NCBI RefSeq assembly: GCF_014203545.1
Contig: NZ_JACHJG010000003.1
Location: forward strand, 62,001-126,000
DNA length: 64,000 nucleotides
Source of the DNA: Streptomyces netropsis
Lineage (GTDB): Bacteria; Actinomycetota; Actinomycetes; Streptomycetales; Streptomycetaceae
Direction: 5' to 3'
Position numbers and translations under genes: made by a program. Positions 57,401 through 64,000 of the stretch are shown piece by piece. How positions within the stretch are numbered: the stretch's first letter is position 1; each line of letters opens with the position of its first letter. A model generated the notes under the pieces. That model searched no databases. It had not been told where the DNA came from and saw only the letters and a program-made list of their open reading frames with translations.

Positions 57401-58786
57401 TCAGACCCCGGCGGCCTCCTTCGCATCGCCGCGCTGCTCGGGCAGCTCCGGGCCACCGTGCCCGTCGCCGATCAGCGTCGTCTCGTCGAACGGCAGCCGC
57501 CCGGCGAGGACTTCCCCGACCCGCTCCTTGTCGATCTCCTTGGTCCAGGTGCCGACCAGGACCGTCGCGACCGCGTTGCCCGCGAAGTTCGTCAGGGCGC
57601 GCGCCTCGCTCATGAAACGGTCGATGCCGACGATGAGGCCGACGCCGTCCACCAGCTCCGGGCGGTGCGACTGGAGACCGCCCGCGAGCGTCGCGAGTCC
57701 GGCACCCGTCACGCCCGCCGCGCCCTTGGATGCGATGATCATGAAGACCAGCAGCGAGATCTGCTGCCCGACCGAGAGCGGCTGTCCCATCGCCTCGGCC
57801 ACGAACAGCGAGGACATCGTCAGATAGATGGCCGTGCCGTCGAGGTTGAAGGAGTAACCGGTCGGCACGGTGATGCCGACGACCGGCTTGCTCACGCCCA
57901 GGTGCTCCATCTTCGCGATCAGGCGCGGCAGCGCCGACTCGGAGGAGGACGTGGACAGGATCAGCAGGAACTCCCGGCCGAGGTACTTCAACAGCGCGAA
58001 GATGTTCACCCCCGCCACCAGCCGCAGGATCGCGCCGAGCACCAGGAAGACGAAGAGCGCGCAGGTGACGTAGAAGCCGATCATGATGACGGCGAGGGAC
58101 TTGAGCGCGTCCACGCCGGTCGCGCCGACCACGGCCGCGATCGCGCCGAAGGCGCCCACCGGCGCCGCCCACATGACCATCGCCAGGATCCGGAAGACCA
58201 GCCGCTGGATGTGCCCGATGCCGCGCAGCACCGGCTCGCCCGCCGGGCCCATGGCCTGCAGCGCGAAGCCCGCCAGCAGTGCCACCAGCAGGGTCTGGAG
58301 CACCTCGCCGCCGGTGAAGGCGGACACCATGGTGGTCGGGATGATCCCGAGCAGGAAGTCGGCCGTCGACTCGTGCGCGCCCTTGGCCTGGGCCTCGCCC
58401 GCGTGCCGCAGGGACTCGGTCAGGTGCAGCCCGCTGCCGGGCTCCAGGAGATTGCCGACGACCAGGCCGATGGCGAGCGCGACGGTGGACATCAGCAGGA
58501 AGTAACCGAGCGCGAGCCCCCCGACCGCGCCGACCTTCGCCGCCTTCCGTACCGAGCCGACGCCGAGCACGATCGTGCAGAAGATGATCGGCGAGATCAT
58601 CATCTTGATCAGGTTCACGAAGCCGGTGCCGAGCGGCTTCAGCTCGACGGCCACCCCCGGAGCCGCGAAGCCGACCGCGATGCCGACCAGCACCGCCGCG
58701 ATCACCGCGAGGTAGAGATAGTGCGTCCGGTCCGGTCTTCTGCGTGCCTGACCCGGTGGTGGCGACTGCGCCGCTGCGCCTGTCAT
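57401..58786 (-). CDS. dctA: dicarboxylate/cation symporter (DctA-like)
   Basis: This 461-aa DAACS-family carrier imports C4-dicarboxylates or glutamate with protons or sodium. The re-entrant hairpin 1 serine motif (STSSSESALP), GYSFNLDGTAIY and the substrate-binding NFAGNAVAT of the last span are present. Length and eight-span pattern fit DctA/GltP. The gene is divergent from a DcuS/DcuR-like sensor and regulator, which supports dicarboxylates as substrate. GAGGAG precedes the ATG. Confidence 0.88.
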   Translation of the reverse strand: MTGAAAQSPPPGQARRRPDRTHYLYLAVIAAVLVGIAVGFAAPGVAVELKPLGTGFVNLIKMMISPIIFCTIVLGVGSVRKAAKVGAVGGLALGYFLLMSTVALAIGLVVGNLLEPGSGLHLTESLRHAGEAQAKGAHESTADFLLGIIPTTMVSAFTGGEVLQTLLVALLAGFALQAMGPAGEPVLRGIGHIQRLVFRILAMVMWAAPVGAFGAIAAVVGATGVDALKSLAVIMIGFYVTCALFVFLVLGAILRLVAGVNIFALLKYLGREFLLILSTSSSESALPRLIAKMEHLGVSKPVVGITVPTGYSFNLDGTAIYLTMSSLFVAEAMGQPLSVGQQISLLVFMIIASKGAAGVTGAGLATLAGGLQSHRPELVDGVGLIVGIDRFMSEARALTNFAGNAVATVLVGTWTKEIDKERVGEVLAGRLPFDETTLIGDGHGGPELPEQRGDAKEAAGV

Positions 58787-58865
58787 GGGGGGACTCCTCG
58801 TCGTCGCGGCTCGTGGGTGACCCCTTCCTCCCGACGAGTGGGGTCCCGGCGACTATGCACCCCCC

Positions 58866-58897
58866 TGTGACAGCGGTCACGATTACGTGCATTACGT
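58866..58897. promoter_or_regulatory. candidate operators between dctA and the sensor kinase
   Basis: GTGA-CAGCGG-TCAC (58867-58880) matches the GTGA-N6-TCAC pattern of Crp-type sites. Immediately after it, ATTACGT is repeated at 58882-58888 and 58891-58897, a 9-nt tandem repeat unusually A/T-rich for this genome, as expected for CitB/DcuR-type response-regulator sites. Both lie in the 143-nt divergent gap. Confidence 0.5.
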
Positions 58898-58929
58898 TCA
58901 CGAACCCGCCGCAGTGCAGACTGTCCGCC

Positions 58930-60957
58930 ATGCGCAAACCTCGCATACGTCGCCCCCGCAGCCTGGCCGGCCGGCTCTTCGCGATGCAGACCGTGCTGGT
59001 CGCCGCCGTGGTGACCGGCTGCGCGGTCTTCGCGTACCTCACCGACCAGGCCCAGGCCGAGGCGGCCGCGCGCCGCCAGGCGACGGCGACGGCGACCGCC
59101 GTCGCCGCGTCGCCCGCCGTACGCGAATCCATCCGTTCGACGGACCCCACGTCCACGCTTCAGCCGTACGCCGAGCAGGTGCGCCGCGACACGGACGTCG
59201 ACTTCGTGACGATCATGCGCCCGAACGGCAGCCGCTGGACGCACCCGGACTCCACCCGGATCGGCGAGCGCTTCCTCGGCCACACCCGCCCCGCGCTCGA
59301 GGGCGTCACGTTCTCCGAGACCTACACCGGCACCCTGGGCCCCTCCGTGCGGGCGGTCGCCCCGGTGCGCGACACCGACCAGCCCGACGGCCGGGTCGTG
59401 GCGCTGGTCAGCGCGGGCATCAAGGTCGACTCGATCAGCGCGGACGTGCGCCGGCAGCTCACCGGGCTGCTCGGCGTCGCCCTCGCCGCGCTCGCCCTCG
59501 GCGGCCTCGGCACGTACCTCCTCAACGCCCGGCTGCGCCGGCACACCCACGGCATGAACGCCGCCGAGCTGAGCCGGATGCACGACTACCACCAGGCCGC
59601 GCTGCACGCGGTGCGCGAGGGGCTGCTGATGCTCGACGGGCGGCGGCGCGTGGCACTCGTCAACGACGGCGGCCGTGAGCTGCTCGGCCTCCACGGCGAT
59701 GTCGTCGGCCGCCCCGTTGACGCGCTCGGCCTGCCGCCGGCCCTGACCGGGGCCCTGCTGGCCACCGAGCCGCGCGTCGACGAGGTGCATCTGACCGCCG
59801 ACCGGATCGTGGTCGTCAACACCTCGCCCGTCTCCGGCGGGGAGCGGCGCGGCACGGTCGTCACCCTGCGGGACCACACCGAACTCCAGGCGCTGTCGGG
59901 CGAGCTGGACTCCGTGCGCGGCTTCGCCGAGGCGCTGCGCTCCCAGTCCCACGAGGCGGCGAACCGGCTGCACGCCGTGGTCTCGCTGATCGAACTCGGC
60001 CGCGCGGACGAGGCCGTCGACTTCGCGACGGCGGAACTCGAACTCGCCCAGGCCCTCACCGACCAGGTCATGGCCGCCGTCGCCGAACCGGTCCTCGCAG
60101 CCCTCCTCCTCGGCAAGGCCGCCCAGGCCAACGAACACGGCGTGGAGCTCCTCCTCACCCCCGACACCCGCATAGACGACGGCCTCCTCCCGCCCGCCCT
60201 CCCGCCCCGCGACCTGGTCACGATCCTCGGCAACCTCATCGACAACGCCCTGGACGCGTCCGCGTCGGAGGCGAACCGGCCCTTGTCCCAAGCTGATCCG
60301 ACGGACGCCGGCATGGCGGTCACCGACGCGCAGGCCCCGCTCTCGCGCCCCGGCCGCCCCGGCGCGCCCGACACGGCCCGGCCGGAGGCCGGGAGCCACG
60401 GCGCGGCGGAGCCGCGGACGGACCCGGCGAGCGCGCCGGACGAGACAGCACCCCGGCCGACGGGACACGCCGCAGCGCACCACACGGCCACGGAGCGGGA
60501 CGTCGCAGCACCGCACCCGGCCGGGCACCCCGTCCGCCCGGCAGCCGGGAGCGACGACGTGACAGAGCCGTGCGCGGGGCGCGCCCCCGTGCTCGTCCTC
60601 GCGCCCGCGCACGCGGCACCGCACCGCCGACCGCAGGTCACCGTGACCGTGCGGGCGGGCGGCGGGGAGTTGCTGTTGCGGGTCGGGGACACCGGGCCCG
60701 GGGTCGCGGCCGGGGCGGTGGACGAGGTGTTCCGCCGGGGGTGGTCGACCAAGTCGCCCGGTCCCGCGCCGCACGGTCGTGGCCTCGGGCTGGCGCTGGT
60801 CCGGCAGGCCGCCCGGCGCAACGGCGGCACGGTCACGGTCGGGGAGTCCCCCGCCGGGGGTGCCGAGTTCACGGTCCGTCTGCCCCTGCTCGCACCCGCG
60901 AGCGCACCCAACCCGGCACAACCCACCGCGGAAGCCGCCCCAGGAGCCACCGCATGA
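58930..60957 (+). CDS. DcuS/CitA-like sensor histidine kinase with ATPase-domain insertion
   Basis: This 675-aa kinase has two membrane spans (about residues 16-36 and 177-197) flanking a periplasmic PAS-like domain, a cytoplasmic PAS domain, and the DcuS-type dimerisation motif SQSHEAANRLH with H341. The N box (LGNLIDNALDAS, about 433-444) and the G1 box (GDTGPGV, 586-592) are about 140 residues apart. About 110 residues of low-complexity Ala/Pro/His/Thr/Asp sequence lie between. Relatives have about 30. ATG at 58930 was chosen as start of the basic n-region. The stop overlaps the response regulator (ATGA). Confidence 0.88.
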   Translation: MRKPRIRRPRSLAGRLFAMQTVLVAAVVTGCAVFAYLTDQAQAEAAARRQATATATAVAASPAVRESIRSTDPTSTLQPYAEQVRRDTDVDFVTIMRPNGSRWTHPDSTRIGERFLGHTRPALEGVTFSETYTGTLGPSVRAVAPVRDTDQPDGRVVALVSAGIKVDSISADVRRQLTGLLGVALAALALGGLGTYLLNARLRRHTHGMNAAELSRMHDYHQAALHAVREGLLMLDGRRRVALVNDGGRELLGLHGDVVGRPVDALGLPPALTGALLATEPRVDEVHLTADRIVVVNTSPVSGGERRGTVVTLRDHTELQALSGELDSVRGFAEALRSQSHEAANRLHAVVSLIELGRADEAVDFATAELELAQALTDQVMAAVAEPVLAALLLGKAAQANEHGVELLLTPDTRIDDGLLPPALPPRDLVTILGNLIDNALDASASEANRPLSQADPTDAGMAVTDAQAPLSRPGRPGAPDTARPEAGSHGAAEPRTDPASAPDETAPRPTGHAAAHHTATERDVAAPHPAGHPVRPAAGSDDVTEPCAGRAPVLVLAPAHAAPHRRPQVTVTVRAGGGELLLRVGDTGPGVAAGAVDEVFRRGWSTKSPGPAPHGRGLGLALVRQAARRNGGTVTVGESPAGGAEFTVRLPLLAPASAPNPAQPTAEAAPGATA

Positions 60958-61655
60958 GCACGCCGCAGGCGACCGCACCGCCCATCCGGGTCCTCGTCGT
61001 CGAGGACGACCCCCTCGCCGCCGACGCGCACGCGCTGTACGTCGGGCGCGTTCCCGGCTTCACCGTCGCCGGGGTCGTCCACTCGCGCGCGGACGCCTCG
61101 CAGTTCCTCAAGCGGACGGCCGTCGACCTGCTGCTGCTCGACCTGTACCTCCCCGACGGCCACGGGCTCCAGCTCGTGCGTTCGCTGCGCAGCGCCGGGC
61201 ACACCGCCGACGTCATCGCGGTGACGTCGGCGCGCGATCTGGCCGTCGTCCGGGAGGGCGTCTCGCTCGGCGTCGTCCAGTACGTGCTGAAGCCCTTCAC
61301 GTTCGCCACCCTCCGCGACCGGCTGGTCCGCTACGCGGAGTTCCGCGCCGTCGTCGGCGAGGCGAGCGGCCAGGACGAGGTGGACCGCGCGCTCGCCGCG
61401 CTGCGCGCACCGCAACCCGCCGCGCTGCCGAAGGGGTTGAGCCTGGACACGCTCCAGGCGATCACCGAGGCGCTGCGCGCGGCGGGCCCCGAGGGCGTCT
61501 CCTCGGGCACGGCCGCCGCCACCGTGGGGATCTCGCGGATCACCGCCCGCCGCTATCTGGAACACCTGGTGACCGGCGGCCGGGCCGCCCGGGCCCCGCA
61601 GTACGGGCAGATCGGCCGGCCCGAACTGCGCTACCGGTGGCTGAGCCGGCGGTAG
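60954..61655 (+). CDS. CitB/DcuR-family response regulator
   Basis: This 233-aa regulator has a receiver with acidic pair VVEDDP and phospho-acceptor D63 (LLLLDLYLPDG), switch residues in TSARD and KPFTF, and a C-terminal HTH (SSGTAAATVGISRITARRYLEHLV) of the DcuR type. It should bind upstream of dctA. AGGAG precedes the ATG. Confidence 0.92.
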   Translation: MSTPQATAPPIRVLVVEDDPLAADAHALYVGRVPGFTVAGVVHSRADASQFLKRTAVDLLLLDLYLPDGHGLQLVRSLRSAGHTADVIAVTSARDLAVVREGVSLGVVQYVLKPFTFATLRDRLVRYAEFRAVVGEASGQDEVDRALAALRAPQPAALPKGLSLDTLQAITEALRAAGPEGVSSGTAAATVGISRITARRYLEHLVTGGRAARAPQYGQIGRPELRYRWLSRR

Positions 61656-61800
61656 CGGCGGTAATCGGCCCGGACGCGTGCGAGGGCACCAACCAGGGAA
61701 CGTACGACTTCACCAGGCCCCGGCCGTCCCGCGACGAACGGACCGAGCGCTCACGGACGGCCGCCGGCCAAGCCCACGAGGCTTGTAGGAGGTCGTGCCC

Positions 61801-63162
61801 GTGCGTCCCACCGCCCCTCTGCTCCTGGTCACCGTCCTCGCCGCGGCATCGCTCACCGCCTGCGGCGGTGGCTCCGGCGGCGACCCCGACACCGTGAAGG
61901 TCGCCTACCCGCGCAGCACCGACAACAAGGTGCGGATCATGGACGAGTACCTGGCCATGATCAAAACGCAGTTCGAGCAGCGCCACCGGGGCAAGAAGCT
62001 CGAACTCGTCCCGATCCAGGCCTCCCAGGACGACTACTACACCAAGATCCAGCAGATGATGCGGTCGCCGAAGACGGCGCCGGACGTGGTGCACGAGGAC
62101 ACCTTCCTCATCAACTCCGATATCAAGAGCGGCTATCTGCGTCCCCTGGACGACAAGCTGGCGGCCTGGAAGGACTGGGGGCGGTACGCCGAGACCGCGA
62201 AGTCCTCGGCGAGAGCGGAGGACGGGAAGACCTACGGCGTACCGGACGGCACGGACACCCGCGGCCTGTGGTTCAACAAGGAGGTCTTCGCCAGGGCGGG
62301 GCTCCCCGCCGACTGGCAGCCGAAGGACTGGCAGGAGGTCCTGGGCGCGGCCCGCGCGGTCAAGCGGAAGGTCCCGGGCGTCATCCCCCTCAACGTCTAC
62401 ACGGGCAAGGGGCCGGGCGAGGCCGCCGTCATGCAGGGCTTCGAGATGCTGCTGTACGGCACGGGCAAGGACCCCCTCTACGACCCGGCGGCGAAGAAGT
62501 GGGTGGCCGGCGGGAAGGGCTTCACCGACGCCCTCGAGTTCGTGCGGACCGTCTACGGCGAGAAGCTCGGCCCCGACCCCGCGGACGCGCTGGACCCCAA
62601 CGTCGGCACCCGCGTCACCGCCGAGTGGATCCCCGACGGCAAGCTCGCCATCGCCCTCGACGGCAACTGGCTCGCCAAGAACTGGCTCCCGAAGGGCGCC
62701 CGGCCCTGGCCGCAGTGGTCGAAGGTGATGGGCAGGGCCGCCTTCCCGACCCAGAACGGCGCGGCACCGGGCAAGGTGAGCCTCTCGGGCGGCTGGACCT
62801 GGTCGATCGGCGCGAAGTCCACGAAGCCGGACCTGGCGTGGCAGCTCGTGGAGTTGCTCCAGACGAAGGAGAACGCGCTCGAGTGGACCGTGCGGGACGG
62901 GCAGATCGCCGTGCGGGACGACGTGGCGGCGGACCCGAGGTATCTGAAGTCGATGCCCGGCATCGACTTCTTCACCGGCCTGGTCCGGTACACCCACTAC
63001 CGCCCCACCCTGCCCGTGTACCCGCAGGTGTCGGGGGCGATCGGGGAAGCCATGGAGTCGGTCACGACCGGCGACGCGACGGCGGCGAAGGCGGCGCGGG
63101 GCTATGACGCGCAGCTGAGGTCGATCGCGGGTGGCGACGGCGTTCGGGACGGGGAGCGGTGA
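61801..63162 (+). CDS. sugar-binding lipoprotein of an ABC importer (SBP family 1)
   Basis: This 453-aa extracellular binding protein carries a signal peptide ending AASLTACGGG, a lipobox. The mature domain (KTYGVPDGTDTRGLWFNKEVFARAGLP) matches carbohydrate-binding SBP_bac_1. GTG at 61801 is favoured over GTG 61795 because AGGAGG then lies at the usual 8 nt. The stop overlaps the permease start (GTGA). Confidence 0.9.
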   Translation: MRPTAPLLLVTVLAAASLTACGGGSGGDPDTVKVAYPRSTDNKVRIMDEYLAMIKTQFEQRHRGKKLELVPIQASQDDYYTKIQQMMRSPKTAPDVVHEDTFLINSDIKSGYLRPLDDKLAAWKDWGRYAETAKSSARAEDGKTYGVPDGTDTRGLWFNKEVFARAGLPADWQPKDWQEVLGAARAVKRKVPGVIPLNVYTGKGPGEAAVMQGFEMLLYGTGKDPLYDPAAKKWVAGGKGFTDALEFVRTVYGEKLGPDPADALDPNVGTRVTAEWIPDGKLAIALDGNWLAKNWLPKGARPWPQWSKVMGRAAFPTQNGAAPGKVSLSGGWTWSIGAKSTKPDLAWQLVELLQTKENALEWTVRDGQIAVRDDVAADPRYLKSMPGIDFFTGLVRYTHYRPTLPVYPQVSGAIGEAMESVTTGDATAAKAARGYDAQLRSIAGGDGVRDGER

Positions 63163-64000
63163 CGGGCGCGACGAGCGCGCCGCCCGCCTCGCTCCCGGGA
63201 CCCCGCCGGGCCGCCCGCTGGCTGCCCCTGGTCCCGGCGACGGTCCTGCTGGTCCTCTTCCTGGCCGGGCCGATCGCCTACTGCGTCTACCTGGCCTTCA
63301 CCGACACCCAGCTGACCGGCCAGGCCTCCGCGTCCTTCGTCGGCCTCGCCAACTTCCGCCGCGCGTTCGGCGACGACGGTTTCCGCAACGCCGTCGTCCT
63401 CACGCTCCTCTTCACGGTCCTCTCCTCGATCGTGGGCCAGAACAGCCTCGGCTTCGCCCTCGCCGCCCTGATGCGGCGCGCGTCGAAGCCCGTGCGCTCC
63501 CTGACCGGCTCGATCGTGATCGCCGCGTGGGTGCTCCCGGAGATCGTGGCGGGCTTCCTGCTCTACACCTTCTTCAACCGGCGCGGCACGCTGAACGCCG
63601 TGCTGGAGTGGCTCCATCTGCCCGCCCAGAACTGGCTGTTCACCCTGCCCATCCTCGCCGTCTCCTTCGCCAACGTCTGGCGCGGCACGGCCTTCTCCAT
63701 GCTCGTCTACTCCGCCGCCCTCGCCGAGATCCCCCGGGACGTCACCGAGGCGGCCGAGGTGGACGGCGCGAGCGGCCTGCGCCGCTTCTGGCACATCACG
63801 CTGCCGATGATCCGGCGCTCGATCGGCACCAACCTCATGCTCAACACCCTCCAGACGCTGTCGGTCTTCGGCCTCATCTGGGCCATGACCCGGGGCGGCC
63901 CCGGCAACCGCAGCCAGACCCTGCCGGTGTTCATGTACGACCAGGCGTTCCTCAAGTCGCTGATCGGCTACGGCACGGCGGTGGCGCTACTGCTCCTGCT
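63159..64000 (+). CDS. sugar ABC transporter permease (MalF/LacF type, partial)
   Basis: The 280 visible residues contain five to six membrane spans and the EAA loop (EIPRDVTEAAEVDGASGLRRFWHITLPMI). The GTG start overlaps the binding-protein stop by 4 nt, with GGGGAG upstream. The gene continues beyond position 64000, and a second permease (MalG type) is expected next. Confidence 0.9.
   Translation, partial: MTGATSAPPASLPGPRRAARWLPLVPATVLLVLFLAGPIAYCVYLAFTDTQLTGQASASFVGLANFRRAFGDDGFRNAVVLTLLFTVLSSIVGQNSLGFALAALMRRASKPVRSLTGSIVIAAWVLPEIVAGFLLYTFFNRRGTLNAVLEWLHLPAQNWLFTLPILAVSFANVWRGTAFSMLVYSAALAEIPRDVTEAAEVDGASGLRRFWHITLPMIRRSIGTNLMLNTLQTLSVFGLIWAMTRGGPGNRSQTLPVFMYDQAFLKSLIGYGTAVALLLL

Overview
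The window is high-GC actinobacterial DNA and almost certainly a Streptomyces chromosome core region. Support: strong G/C at third codon positions, many GTG starts, rare TTA leucine codons, twin-component and MerR/TetR regulators, and gene families typical of the genus (GlgE pathway, GcvT-GcvH-GlyA behind a glycine riboswitch, secreted M4 proteases). From memory the gene order resembles the S. coelicolor region between the glg and dpp genes; this was not checked by alignment. I see no insertion sequence, prophage, CRISPR array or rRNA. One tRNA (initiator Met, CAT) is present.

Layout. 1-297: start of a TRIC/UPF0126 membrane protein running off the left edge (minus). 385-1797: secreted M1 aminopeptidase (minus). 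1891-8093: five-gene peptide ABC importer, order permease C, binding protein A, permease B, ATPases D and F (minus). 8533-10281: two SseB-like genes (minus). 10668-11906: a small secreted protein and a P-loop protein. 12065-16865: tandem glycine riboswitch, gcvT, gcvH, glyA, then sdaA, a glycine/serine catabolism block. 16956-20956: small genes (VOC protein, CutA, a 102-aa protein with a DNA-damage-type promoter, EF-hand protein, peptidoglycan amidase), a possible small RNA, an anti-sigma-like ATPase and an enoyl-CoA hydratase. 21072-22295: lipoprotein L,D-transpeptidase.

22705-30087 holds glgX, a lipoprotein gene and a heterodimeric ABC exporter. The first three of these genes each carry one TTA codon, and the exporter also has a RecA-NDp/PafBC-type promoter. 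30139-34131: secreted tripeptidyl-aminopeptidase-like hydrolase with a DUF4190-like membrane protein, divergent from a two-component system. 34821-38927: two tandem M4 metalloproteases. 39001-51427: GlgE pathway: glgP (minus), an XRE regulator across a perfect palindrome, then glgE-treS, a terminator, and mak (pep2)-glgB. TreS makes maltose from trehalose, the kinase phosphorylates it, GlgE builds linear glucan from maltose 1-phosphate, GlgB branches it, and GlgP and GlgX degrade it.

51573-53113: SigE-like ECF sigma factor with a membrane-anchored partner. 53407-53480: initiator tRNA. 53535-54697: SDR oxidoreductase plus MerR regulator with a MerR-type operator. 54833-57341: DHA2 exporter divergent from its TetR regulator with palindromic operators. 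57401-61655: DctA dicarboxylate transporter divergent from a DcuS/DcuR-like two-component system. 61801-64000: start of a sugar ABC importer running off the right edge.

The items most worth a second look are the contiguous TTA cluster, the two RecA-NDp promoters, the candidate small RNA near 19240-19360, the large low-complexity insertion inside the ATPase domain of the dicarboxylate sensor kinase, and several well-formed uncharacterised operators.
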